Below, piece by piece: positions 56,338 through 64,000 of a stretch of 64,000 bases of DNA. Numbering within the stretch: position 1 is the first letter of the stretch; the number at the start of each line of letters is the position of its first letter. Location: NCBI RefSeq assembly GCF_024053505.1, contig NZ_JAMXQS010000007.1:355012-419011 (forward strand), given 5' to 3'. Both the position numbers and the translations under genes were made by a program. A model generated the notes under the pieces. That model was not told the origin of the DNA and made no database searches. It worked only from the letters and a program-made list of their open reading frames with translations. Source of the DNA: Mesorhizobium liriopis. GTDB taxonomy: Bacteria; Pseudomonadota; Alphaproteobacteria; Rhizobiales; Rhizobiaceae.

Positions 56338-57084
56338 ATGCGCCGCGCCGACCGTCTCTTCGCCATCGTCCAGCACCTGCGCGGCGGTCGGCTCGTCACG
56401 GCGCGGCGGTTGGGCGAACGGCTGGAAGTGTCCGAGCGCACCATCTACCGCGATATTGCCGACCTTCAGGCCTCGGGCGTGCCGGTCGAGGGCGAGGCCG
56501 GCGTGGGCTACATCCTGCGCGACGGCTTCGAGCTGCCGCCGCTGATGTTCTCGCGTGACGAGATCGTGGCGCTGGTCGCGGGTGCGCGCATGGTGCAGGC
56601 CTTTGGCGGCGCCGAGATGGCGCGTTCGGCTGCCGAAGCGATGATCAAGATCGCCGCCGTCCTGCCCGAGGCCGAGCGCGCGCGGGTGGGCCAGACCGGC
56701 ATCCACGCGCATCATGCGGGCGCGGTGAGCGACGCGCACCGCGCGCTTCTCGACAGCCTCGACCGTGCCGCCGAGCGCCGCGAGGTGGTGCATCTGTCTT
56801 ACTGCGACGAGCAGAGCCGCCCGTCCCGGCGCGACGTGCGCCCCTTGGGCCTATGGTTCTGGGGCAAGGTCTGGACGCTCGTCGCCTGGTGCGAACTGCG
56901 TGACGATTTTCGCATGTTCCGCGTCGATCGCATCGCGGAACTGATGCCGGCCGGGCGCTCGTTCAAGCCTGCGCGCGGCCAGCTTCTGGTCGATTTCTTC
57001 CGCCGGATGGAGATCTGCGGACCATCCGATCCGGCGGACATGAAACCGATTATTCCTCGTCGTCTTCCTCCGAACGGCCCTTGA
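56338..57084 (+). CDS. WYL-domain transcription regulator (YafY/DeoR-type)
   Basis: 248-residue regulator: N-terminal winged helix (ARRLGERLEVSERTIYRDIADL, about 21-42) and a WYL ligand-sensing domain (about 135-225, VVHLSYCDEQSRPSRRDVRPL, FWGKVWTLVAWCELRDDFRMFRVDRI). Relatives often control the neighbouring VOC or oxidoreductase gene, here 43 bp upstream. Its 3' end overlaps the TrcR-like gene by 35 bp in convergent orientation. Confidence 0.92.
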   Translation: MRRADRLFAIVQHLRGGRLVTARRLGERLEVSERTIYRDIADLQASGVPVEGEAGVGYILRDGFELPPLMFSRDEIVALVAGARMVQAFGGAEMARSAAEAMIKIAAVLPEAERARVGQTGIHAHHAGAVSDAHRALLDSLDRAAERREVVHLSYCDEQSRPSRRDVRPLGLWFWGKVWTLVAWCELRDDFRMFRVDRIAELMPAGRSFKPARGQLLVDFFRRMEICGPSDPADMKPIIPRRLPPNGP

Positions 57085-57748
57085 GCGCGGTCAGCTTGGC
57101 GAACACGCTTTCGGCCGACAGTTCCTCGTCGTCGCGGTCGCGATCCACTTCCGAAGGCGTCATGCGCTCGGTCAGGGTGGCGGGCAGCAGCGTGTCGCCG
57201 GTGACCGCCGTAGGCTGCGCGCCGCGTGCGGCCGCCGCACGGCTCACTTCGAGGTCGAGATCGATCTGCGAGCACAGGCCCAGCGCCACCGGGTCCATCG
57301 GCGTCAGCGTCGCCATGTTCCAGTGCTTGCGCTCGCGGATCTGGTCGATGGTGGACTTGGTGGTGCCGACGAGACGCGAGATCGCGGCGTCCTTGAGCTC
57401 GGGATGGTTCTTCACCAGCCACAGGATCGCGTTCGGGCGGTCCTGGCGCTTGGACAGCGGCGTGTAACGCGGGCCCTTGCGCTTGGATTCCGGCACGCGG
57501 ACCTTGGGCTCCGACAGCTTCAGGCGATAGTTGGTGTCTTTTTCCGCGCGCGCGATCTCGTCGCGGGTCAGCTGCCCCGTCATCACCGGGTCCATGCCCT
57601 TGATGCCCTGCGCCGACTCGCCGTCCGCGATGGCCTTCACCTCGAGCGGATGCAGCCCGCAGAAAAAGGCGATCTGGTCGAAGGAGAGCGCGGTGTTGTC
57701 GACCAGCCAGACGGCGGTCGCCTTGGGCATCAGAAGCGTGTTGGCCAT
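57050..57748 (-). CDS. DUF1013 / TrcR-like cell-cycle regulator
   Basis: 232-residue alphaproteobacterial DUF1013 protein, often called TrcR in databases. It starts MANTLLMPKATAVWLVDNTA and carries a predicted helix-turn-helix AAISRLVGTTKSTIDQIRER (about 122-141), with a Lys/Arg-rich region and an acidic end (EEDDEE). The frame extends upstream to 57862 but the extra residues are unlike the family. Ends inside the WYL gene's 3' end (35 bp overlap). Confidence 0.88.
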   Translation of the reverse strand: MANTLLMPKATAVWLVDNTALSFDQIAFFCGLHPLEVKAIADGESAQGIKGMDPVMTGQLTRDEIARAEKDTNYRLKLSEPKVRVPESKRKGPRYTPLSKRQDRPNAILWLVKNHPELKDAAISRLVGTTKSTIDQIRERKHWNMATLTPMDPVALGLCSQIDLDLEVSRAAAARGAQPTAVTGDTLLPATLTERMTPSEVDRDRDDEELSAESVFAKLTALKGRSEEDDEE

Positions 57749-58122
57749 GGGAAAACGTAAACCTCCTCGTTCGCCCGAAGCCCTGTCCGGAGCCTCGGGC
57801 GGTGGCGAACAAGTGCCACCGGATTGTTGGGAAAACCGTCTTCGATATAACCATAGTGGCACGGCTGTTCAACGGAAAACGAAAGCCCGCCCACAGTGGC
57901 CCGCCTGCGACAGTGCCGCGATTGACAGAAAGCCCGTCCGGGCGCATCTGAATGGCGCGCGACGGGGGCGGTCTCACCCTCCTGTCACACACAAGAAAGA
58001 ACCCTCTGCCATGAACCCCGACAGTCGAAGTTCCTCTTCGACCGCATTCACGATCCGGACAGCCTCTCCTTCCACGTGATCCGTCGGAGGGCGGCACCGG
58101 AGCGCATATCCGGAGCCTGCCC
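57749..58122. other. 374-bp intergenic region, nothing distinctive
   Basis: Divergent gap between the TrcR-like gene and corA. No terminator, conserved motif or convincing gene is visible; it must hold both promoters. Confidence 0.4.
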
Positions 58123-59115
58123 ATGCTGCACCTGTTCAGCAACACCAACGGCCAGCTCGTATCCGCCAGCGGCGACGTCGTGTCGAACGAAGCGCTGTGG
58201 ATCGATCTCGTTTCGCCCGAGCCGACCGAAGTCGCGCGGGTCGAAGCGCTTCTCGATATCGAACTGCCGACCCGCGCCGAAATGGAGGAGATCGAGCTTT
58301 CCGCCCGCCTCTACACGGAAGCCGGTGCGGAGTTCATGACGCTGACCGCACTCGCGCGCCTCGACACCGAGGAGCCGATCAAGACGCCGGTGACATTCAT
58401 CCTGAAGAACCGCTCGCTCGTCACGCTGCGCTATGCCGAAGCGAAACCCTTCGCCGCCTATTCCATGCGCGCCCAGCGCCCGAGTGCCGCGCCTTGCGCC
58501 AGCGGCGAGGAGATCATGCTCGGCATCATCGAGGCGATGATCGACCGCACGGCGGATGCGCTCGAGCGCGTCGGCAACGAGATCGATGGCATCTCGCACG
58601 AGATTTTCGGCCGCAACGGCAAGCGGAACGGCCATGTGAAGGCCGACAAGAAGACGCGCGATCTGCAATCCCTGCTCGACCGCATCGGCGACAAGACGGA
58701 GTTGCTGACGATGATCCAGGAAAGCCTGATCAGCGTGTCGCGCCTCGTCGCCTATCATGCGGCGCTCGACCGCCGTGGTCAGAAGGTCGGCAAGGAAAGC
58801 CGGTCGGTGGCGAAGCTGATCCAGCGCGACGCGTCTTCGCTCGCCGATCATGCCCGCGCGCTCACCGCGCGCCTGAATTTCATGCTGGATGCCACGCTCG
58901 GCATGATCAACCTCGAGCAGAACCAGATCATCAAGATCTTCTCGGTCGCGTCCGTCGCCTTCCTGCCGCCGACGCTGGTGGCGTCGATCTACGGCATGAA
59001 CTTCCAGATGATGCCGGAACTCAACTGGGAATTCGGCTATCCACTGGCGATCGGCGTGATGGTGATGTCGGCGGTGGTGCCGTATCTTTATTTCAAGCGG
59101 CGCGGCTGGTTGTAA
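58123..59115 (+). CDS. corA: CorA-family magnesium/cobalt channel
   Basis: 330-residue CorA with a long soluble N-terminal domain (about 1-265), two C-terminal membrane helices and the GMN signature (YGMNF, residues 290-294). The final basic segment FKRRGW after TM2 is standard. Likely imports Mg2+; Zn or Co transport by this family cannot be excluded. Confidence 0.94.
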   Translation: MLHLFSNTNGQLVSASGDVVSNEALWIDLVSPEPTEVARVEALLDIELPTRAEMEEIELSARLYTEAGAEFMTLTALARLDTEEPIKTPVTFILKNRSLVTLRYAEAKPFAAYSMRAQRPSAAPCASGEEIMLGIIEAMIDRTADALERVGNEIDGISHEIFGRNGKRNGHVKADKKTRDLQSLLDRIGDKTELLTMIQESLISVSRLVAYHAALDRRGQKVGKESRSVAKLIQRDASSLADHARALTARLNFMLDATLGMINLEQNQIIKIFSVASVAFLPPTLVASIYGMNFQMMPELNWEFGYPLAIGVMVMSAVVPYLYFKRRGWL

Positions 59116-59168
59116 GGGGGCAGGCTGACGTTTCCGCCTCACGATCTCCTCCGCGAACTGCCGAGGCT

Positions 59169-59732
59169 TCAAACCCGCCGAAACAAGTCCGGATAATCCA
59201 ACACCAGCCCGTCCCCATCCACCGGCAGTTCTGCAGTGAAGCTCCGGTTCGCCGCCTCGTAGCGATAAAGCCCGCCTCTCAGGCAGGTGTAGCGCTGACC
59301 ATCGCGAACCGGCCTGAAGCTGTCGAACGGCACGTAGAGCATTTCGAGCGCGACCGTGCCTTGGTCGGGCGACAGGTTCAGCCTGCGGATCGGCAGCGTG
59401 TTGGTGAAGGGCGTGCCGGCGAGGTCGATGTCGAGGCAGCCGTCGAAAAGGGGAAGAGGGGCACCTTCCGCATCGAGCCATCGCCCCGGCTCGGGCGAGG
59501 AGAGGGCGAGCATCACGCCATCGGTCGTGGCAACACTGAACCCGGTGACCTGCCAGCGAAGATCACAGCGGATGCGATACAAGACCCCGTAAGGCGCGCT
59601 GCCACGATCGCCGATGACGGCGCTGCGGATTTCGATGTCATCCCTGAAAGGCTCGACGGTGCAATGTTCGAGCCCCTGGCCGTCCGCCGGTTCCCAGCGG
59701 ACGGTGCGTGTCGTGCCGAGCGGCTGAAACAC
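59169..59732 (-). CDS. Putative glycolipid-binding family protein (PF06475)
   Basis: 187-residue beta-rich protein resembling the glycolipid-binding DUF family, with RWEPADGQGLEHCTVEPF, YRIRCDLRWQVTGFSV and LDIDLAGTPFTNTLPIRRL. It most likely starts at GTG 59732 (VFQPLGTTRTVRW), 21 bp after the gap stop; a longer frame overlaps gap. Function unknown; read behind gap. Confidence 0.8.
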   Translation of the reverse strand: MFQPLGTTRTVRWEPADGQGLEHCTVEPFRDDIEIRSAVIGDRGSAPYGVLYRIRCDLRWQVTGFSVATTDGVMLALSSPEPGRWLDAEGAPLPLFDGCLDIDLAGTPFTNTLPIRRLNLSPDQGTVALEMLYVPFDSFRPVRDGQRYTCLRGGLYRYEAANRSFTAELPVDGDGLVLDYPDLFRRV

Positions 59733-59752
59733 CGATCCCAGCCGCCCGATAC

Positions 59753-60760
59753 TTAGAGGGTCTTGCCGAAAGCCACGGCCGTGTCGGCCATGCGGTTCGA
59801 GAAGCCCCACTCATTGTCGTACCAGGACAGGACCGACACGAAATTGCCGTCCATCACCTTGGTCTGGTCAAGGGCAGCCGTGGAGGAATGCGGGTCGTGG
59901 TTGAAGTCGATCGACACGTTGGGATGACGGGTCACCGCGAGCACGCCCTTGAGCTTGCCTTCGGACGCCGCGACCAGCGCATTGTTGATCTCTTCCACCG
60001 TGGTGTCGCGCTTGGCGATGAACTTGAAGTCCACCACGGAGACGTTCGGGGTCGGCACGCGGATCGAGATGCCGTCGAGCTTGCCCTTGAGGTCGGGGAG
60101 CACGAGGCCGATGGCTTTCGCCGCACCGGTCGAGGTCGGGATCTGGCTGAGCGCTGCCGCACGGGCGCGGTAGAGGTCCTTGTGCATCGTGTCCAGCGTC
60201 GGCTGATCACCCGTATAGGAGTGGATCGTGGTCATCATGCCCTTCTCGATGCCGACCGTCTCATGCAGCACGGCGGCGAGCGGGGCGAGGCAGTTGGTGG
60301 TGCACGATGCGTTCGAGATCACCTGATGCTCGGCCGTCAGCTTGTCGTGGTTGATGCCGTAGACCACGGTCAGGTCGGCGCCATCGGCGGGAGCCGACAC
60401 GATCACGCGCTTGGCGCCGGCGGTCAGATGGGCCGCGGCCTTGTCGCGGGCGGTGAAGATGCCCGTGCATTCGAGCGCGATATCGACGCCGAGATCCTTC
60501 CACGGCAGCTGCGACGGGTCCTTGATCGCGGTGACCTTGAAGGACTGGTCGCCGATCGCGATCGAGTCACCCGACACGGAAACCTCGTGCGGGAACTTGC
60601 CGTGCACGCTGTCGAAGCGCAGCAGGTGGGCGTTGGTCTCGACGGGGCCCAGATCGTTGACGGCAACGACCTCGATATCCTTGCGGCCCGATTCATAGAT
60701 GGCGCGAACGATGTTGCGCCCGATGCGGCCGAAGCCGTTGATGGCAACCCTGACGGTCAT
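59753..60760 (-). CDS. gap: Glyceraldehyde-3-phosphate dehydrogenase
   Basis: 335-residue GAPDH with catalytic Cys153 in [12 protein letters not shown], the Rossmann opening [14 protein letters not shown], Asp at NDLGP (about 36) favouring NAD, and [14 protein letters not shown] 60760 fits GAGGA spacing; 60766 is too close. It lies 75 bp after tkt on the same strand, so the two form a transcript. Confidence 0.97.
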   Translation of the reverse strand: MTVRVAINGFGRIGRNIVRAIYESGRKDIEVVAVNDLGPVETNAHLLRFDSVHGKFPHEVSVSGDSIAIGDQSFKVTAIKDPSQLPWKDLGVDIALECTGIFTARDKAAAHLTAGAKRVIVSAPADGADLTVVYGINHDKLTAEHQVISNASCTTNCLAPLAAVLHETVGIEKGMMTTIHSYTGDQPTLDTMHKDLYRARAAALSQIPTSTGAAKAIGLVLPDLKGKLDGISIRVPTPNVSVVDFKFIAKRDTTVEEINNALVAASEGKLKGVLAVTRHPNVSIDFNHDPHSSTAALDQTKVMDGNFVSVLSWYDNEWGFSNRMADTAVAFGKTL

Positions 60761-60835
60761 GGTCATTTCCTCACTGACGATGTTGGGCTCAAAGCGTGAA
60801 ACCGTGGAACGTCGGACGCCCCACGGCATGAAGTC

Positions 60836-62878
60836 TCACGGATGCGGACGCGCCGGCTCGCTGTCGGGGATCTGGCGCGCATCCTCGCCCTGCGGCACGC
60901 CGTTCTTGACGCGCTCGCGGGCGGCATCGGCCACGGCTTCCGCCGTGATGCCGAAATATTTGTAGAGCTCTTCGGCCGGCGCCGAGGCGCCGAAGCCCGT
61001 CATGCCGATGAAGGCGCCGTCCGATCCGATGAAGCGGTCCCAGCCGAGACGGATCGCGGCTTCCACGCCGACGCGGACCGGTGCATTGCCCAGCACGCTT
61101 TCGCGGTAAGCCTTGTCCTGTTCCTCGAAGAGCTCGAAGCAGGGCACGGACACGACGCGGGTCGGGGTGCCTTCGCCCTCGAGGATCTTCTTGGCGTCGA
61201 GCGCGATCTCGACCTCGGAGCCCGATGCGAAGATCGAAACCTTGGCTTCGCCGCCTTCGGCCGCCGCCAGCTCGTAGGCGCCGCGCGCGGTCAGGTTCTC
61301 GTCCGTGTATTCCAAACGCACGGCACGCAGGTTCTGGCGCGTGAGAACCAGCGTCGAAGGCGTCTTGGTGCTTTCGATGGCCTTCTGCCAGCTTTCGGCC
61401 GCTTCGGTCGCGTCCGCCGGGCGGAACACATAGTGGTTGGGGATCGCACGAACGGCCGCCAAGTGCTCCACCGGCTGGTGGGTCGGGCCGTCTTCGCCGA
61501 GACCGATCGAATCGTGGGTCATCACGAAGAGCGAGCGGAGGCCCATCAGGGACGCCAGACGCATCGCGGGGCGGGCATAATCGGAGAAGCAGAAGAAGGT
61601 GCCGCCATAGGCGATCACGCCGCCATGCAGCGTCAAGCCGTTGAGAGCCGCGCCCATGCCGAACTCGCGAATGCCGAAATGGACGTAGCGGCCGCCATAT
61701 TCGCCCGGCTTGATCGAGTGCAACTGGCTCGTCTTGGTGTTGTTGGACGGCGTCAGGTCGGCCGAGCCGCCAATGGTCTCGGGCAGGAAGCCGTTGATGA
61801 CTTCGAGCGCCATTTCCGACGACTTGCGGGTCGCGACCTTGGGCTTGTCGGCCGCGAGCTTGCGCTTGTAGTCGGCGATGGTCTTGCTGAAATCGGGCAG
61901 AAGCTCGCCGCGCATGCGGCGGTCGAACTCCGCGCGCTTGTCGGACTGAGTGCCTTCCCACTTCTCGCGAACAGAGGCGCCGCGCACCCCGGCCTCGCGC
62001 CATGCGTCGAGAATGTCGGAGGGGATTTCGAAAGGCGGGTAGCTCCAGTTGAGCTTTTCGCGGGCGCCGGCGATCTCTTCCTTGCCGAGCGCCGAGCCAT
62101 GCACCGCCTTGGTGCCGGCCTTGGTCGGCGCGCCGAAGCCGATGATGGTCTTGGCGGCGATCAGCGTCGGACGGTCGGACGCCTTGGCTTCCTCGATGGC
62201 GCGGCCGATGGCTTCCGGGTCATGGCCGTCGATGCGGATCGTGTGCCAGCCCGAGGCCGCGAAGCGGGCGCACTGGTCGGTCGAGTCCGACAGGTTCACC
62301 GCGCCGTCGATGGAGATGCTGTTGTCGTCCCAGAACACGATCAGCTTGTTGAGCTTGAGGTGACCGGCAAGCGAGATGGCTTCCTGGCTGACGCCTTCCA
62401 TCAGGCAGCCGTCGCCCGCGATCACGTAGGTATGGTGATCGACCAGCGCATCGCCGAACTCGGCGTTCAGGTGACGCTCGGCGAGCGCGAAGCCGACCGA
62501 ATTGGCGAGACCCTGGCCGAGCGGGCCGGTGGTCGTCTCGATGCCGGGCGCGAAGCCGTATTCGGGGTGGCCGGCCGTGCGCGAGCCCAGCTGGCGGAAG
62601 TTCTCGATCTCCTCGATCGTCATGTCCGGATAGCCGGTGAGATAGAGAAGCGAATAAAGCAGCATCGAGCCGTGGCCGGCCGACAGGATGAAGCGGTCGC
62701 GATCGGCCCAGGTCGGGTTCGCCGCGTCGAATTTCAGATATTTGGTGAAGAGCACGGTCGCCACGTCTGCCATGCCCATCGGCAGGCCCGGATGACCGGA
62801 ATTGGCCTTTTCGACCGCATCCATGGAAAGGAAGCGAATGGCGTTCGCCATCCGGTCGTGCTGTTCACGCGAAGCCAT
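60836..62878 (-). CDS. tkt: Transketolase
   Basis: 680-residue TPP enzyme of the pentose phosphate/Calvin-type sugar interconversions. TPP motif [32 protein letters not shown], the active-site His in [10 protein letters not shown], and the C-terminal [20 protein letters not shown] are intact. I chose ATG 62878 ([16 protein letters not shown]) over a 16-residue extension without ribosome site. Divergent from DUF4164-zapA, which is the usual Rhizobiales layout; gap follows. Confidence 0.97.
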   Translation of the reverse strand: MASREQHDRMANAIRFLSMDAVEKANSGHPGLPMGMADVATVLFTKYLKFDAANPTWADRDRFILSAGHGSMLLYSLLYLTGYPDMTIEEIENFRQLGSRTAGHPEYGFAPGIETTTGPLGQGLANSVGFALAERHLNAEFGDALVDHHTYVIAGDGCLMEGVSQEAISLAGHLKLNKLIVFWDDNSISIDGAVNLSDSTDQCARFAASGWHTIRIDGHDPEAIGRAIEEAKASDRPTLIAAKTIIGFGAPTKAGTKAVHGSALGKEEIAGAREKLNWSYPPFEIPSDILDAWREAGVRGASVREKWEGTQSDKRAEFDRRMRGELLPDFSKTIADYKRKLAADKPKVATRKSSEMALEVINGFLPETIGGSADLTPSNNTKTSQLHSIKPGEYGGRYVHFGIREFGMGAALNGLTLHGGVIAYGGTFFCFSDYARPAMRLASLMGLRSLFVMTHDSIGLGEDGPTHQPVEHLAAVRAIPNHYVFRPADATEAAESWQKAIESTKTPSTLVLTRQNLRAVRLEYTDENLTARGAYELAAAEGGEAKVSIFASGSEVEIALDAKKILEGEGTPTRVVSVPCFELFEEQDKAYRESVLGNAPVRVGVEAAIRLGWDRFIGSDGAFIGMTGFGASAPAEELYKYFGITAEAVADAARERVKNGVPQGEDARQIPDSEPARPHP

Positions 62879-63128
62879 CGTCGCTGTCTCCAGTCTATCC
62901 GGCACAAGCTCTGTGCCCCGTTCCAAGCGCGGGGAGACATAACAGTTGCCAATGACCTGTCAACAAAGGAGACGGAGTTTGTTAATCGATTTAATTTGAG
63001 GGCAAGCAGGGTGCGCAGCGATCCGGGCGCGCTCTGTCGGGGCCGGCCGGATCGCGCAAAGAAGGGGGATGACGGGCGCTCCTTTGTTGACGCGGGCTTC
63101 ATCCAGCGCCTAATCATTCAGGTGCAAG

Positions 63129-63473
63129 GTGCTCATTTCATGGGGCGCGAATCGGCTGGAGAGCCTGTTGGACGCAAGGTCTTCTGAAAGCGAACTCGGG
63201 TCTTCTCCGGCTGTGACCCTGCCGGAAGCCGTGGCGCGACTGGCGCGGGCGCTCGACGCGCTCGAAGCGGCCGCGGGCGCGCGGCTCGAGCGCGACGCGG
63301 ACTATGGCGAGGCGGATGCCGAACTGCAGCGCATGAATGCCGACCGTTCGCGGCTCGCGCAGGAACTCGACGGTTCGGAAGCGCGCGCAGAGCGTTTGGC
63401 GGAGGCCAACAAGGAAGTGTCGCGCCGTCTGGTGACCGCCATGGAAACCATCCGCGCCGTTCTGGACCGCTGA
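63129..63473 (+). CDS. DUF4164 coiled-coil protein
   Basis: About 114-residue helical protein with the DUF4164 signature VARLARALDALEAAAGARLE, and a long coiled coil (RSRLAQELDGSEARAERLAE, ANKEVSRRLVTAMETIRAVL). The start is uncertain: GTG 63129, or TTG 63168 with GGAGAG 4 nt upstream. It is 11 bp before zapA, so the two are co-transcribed. Confidence 0.82.
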   Translation: MLISWGANRLESLLDARSSESELGSSPAVTLPEAVARLARALDALEAAAGARLERDADYGEADAELQRMNADRSRLAQELDGSEARAERLAEANKEVSRRLVTAMETIRAVLDR

Positions 63474-63484
63474 AGGACAAGACG

Positions 63485-63847
63485 ATGCCCCAGGTCACGG
63501 TCACCATCGACGGCAAGCAGTATCGCATGGCCTGCGACGAAGGGCAGGAGCAGCACCTGATCGGGCTCGCAAGCCGGTTCGACCGCTACGTCTCGCATCT
63601 CAAGGAGTCGTTCGGCGAGATCGGCGACAGCCGGCTCACCGTGATGGCCGGCATCATGATCATGGACGAGATGGCCGAATTGCAGAACCGCGTGCAACGG
63701 CTCGAGGAAGAGGTCGAGGCCTCACGCGAAGAGCGCGACCACGCGCTTCGCCGCAATACGCAGGAAGATGCCGCCGTGGGCGATGCACTCGTGGTGCTCG
63801 CCGAGCGCATGGAACATCTTGCTCAGCGCCTGGGTTCGTCGGCCTGA
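63485..63847 (+). CDS. zapA: Cell division protein ZapA
   Basis: 120-residue ZapA: the conserved opening PQVTVTIDGKQYRMACDEGQ (about 2-21), IGLASRFDRYVSHLKESF and LTVMAGIMIMDEMAEL, then a coiled coil (about 70-115). ZapA crosslinks FtsZ protofilaments at midcell. In many proteobacteria it is followed by 6S RNA and fthC; here it is followed by a terminator and those lie 34 kb away. Confidence 0.93.
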   Translation: MPQVTVTIDGKQYRMACDEGQEQHLIGLASRFDRYVSHLKESFGEIGDSRLTVMAGIMIMDEMAELQNRVQRLEEEVEASREERDHALRRNTQEDAAVGDALVVLAERMEHLAQRLGSSA

Positions 63848-63872
63848 TCTTCTACGGTCTTCCTATCTGCAA

Positions 63873-63916
63873 ACAAACAAAGGGCGGGCTGCAAATGCGG
63901 CCCGCCCTTTGTTTGT
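63873..63916. terminator. Strong bidirectional terminator after zapA
   Basis: A 17-bp perfect stem ACAAACAAAGGGCGGGC/GCCCGCCCTTTGTTTGT with a 10-nt loop. A/T-rich ends on both sides allow termination from zapA and from the converging gene at the right edge. Confidence 0.92.
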
Positions 63917-63944
63917 CTCGGTGATACGCAGAGATAACGCGTAC

Positions 63945-63966
63945 GCAGTCTATGTGCAGTCTATGT
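63945..63966. repeat. Perfect 11-bp tandem repeat
   Basis: GCAGTCTATGT occurs twice without a gap, just before the stop codon of the edge gene. Short and possibly incidental. Confidence 0.6.
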
Positions 63967-64000
63967 TCAGCGGCTCTGGGCGCCGAAGGTGTCGCCTTGG
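63967..64000 (-). CDS. C-terminal end of an unidentified gene (edge)
   Basis: The last codons on the minus strand read QGDTFGAQSR followed by TGA, then the bidirectional terminator. Too short for identification; the rest lies beyond the window. Confidence 0.45.
   Translation of the reverse strand, partial: QGDTFGAQSR

Noticed and set aside
60842..63187. A 781-codon open frame antisense to tkt
   Set aside because: It is the mirror frame of a highly biased GC-rich gene. It is Arg/Gly/Asp rich with no family match, while the tkt frame is a complete known enzyme.

Overview
The window is GC-rich chromosomal DNA of an alphaproteobacterium, most likely Hyphomicrobiales (Rhizobiales; Phyllobacteriaceae/Rhizobiaceae/Brucellaceae type). 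This rests on the phaR/phaAB cluster, the CarD-rpoH2 block, a GGAAC-N17-CGTT (EcfG-type) promoter, a TrcR-like DUF1013 protein, many alphaproteobacterial DUF families (DUF1036, DUF1192, DUF1244, DUF1284, DUF2312, DUF4164) and the tkt-gap / DUF4164-zapA divergent arrangement. Coding density is high. I see no tRNA, rRNA, insertion sequence, prophage or CRISPR array.

Layout. 0-4 kb: polyhydroxybutyrate synthesis (phaR cut by the left edge, divergent from phaA-phaB) and an unknown membrane protein. 4-11 kb: a SUV3-like RNA helicase with a long acidic/RG-rich tail, an S4 protein, 7Fe ferredoxin fdxA, CarD and a heat-shock-type sigma factor (rpoH2-like) behind an EcfG-type promoter. 11-17 kb: an M48 lipoprotein protease, then thiBPQ behind a TPP riboswitch, with thiamine pyrophosphokinase divergent. 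17-28 kb: ABC-F ATPase, SelW-like protein, ribosomal L31, ABC exporter, orphan Bug-family binding protein, a stator-like ExbB/OmpA pair, YebC, GFA and MBL-fold proteins, TerC. 28-33 kb: fthC-ymdB-type operon preceded by a probable 6S RNA, DUF4345, Ada, gamma-glutamyltransferase. 33-44 kb: pyk, DUF1036, N-formylglutamate amidohydrolase, DUF1244, DUF2312, a soluble PAS-PAS chemoreceptor, cobF, aminotransferase, hydrolase, TPR protein, L36. 44-54 kb: DoxX, YoaK, purEK, two small YdcH-like proteins, MFS, HxlR/oxidoreductase pair, a REP-like inverted repeat and a K+/H+ antiporter. 54-64 kb: pgk, VOC, WYL regulator, TrcR-like, CorA, gap, tkt, DUF4164 and zapA, and the last codons of an unknown gene.

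Central metabolism is spread through the window (pgk, gap, tkt, pyk, purEK, fthC). The stress and transcription functions cluster: CarD, EcfG-driven rpoH2, 6S RNA, Ada, HxlR. The most useful structural signals are the EcfG promoter, the TPP riboswitch, the 6S RNA fold, palindromes ahead of carD, the REP-like inverted repeat, and evidence that zapA and ssrS-fthC, usually adjacent, have been separated by about 34 kb. I did not find a clear novel multi-gene system. The stator-like pair and the helicase with its RG-rich tail are the best candidates for under-described biology.
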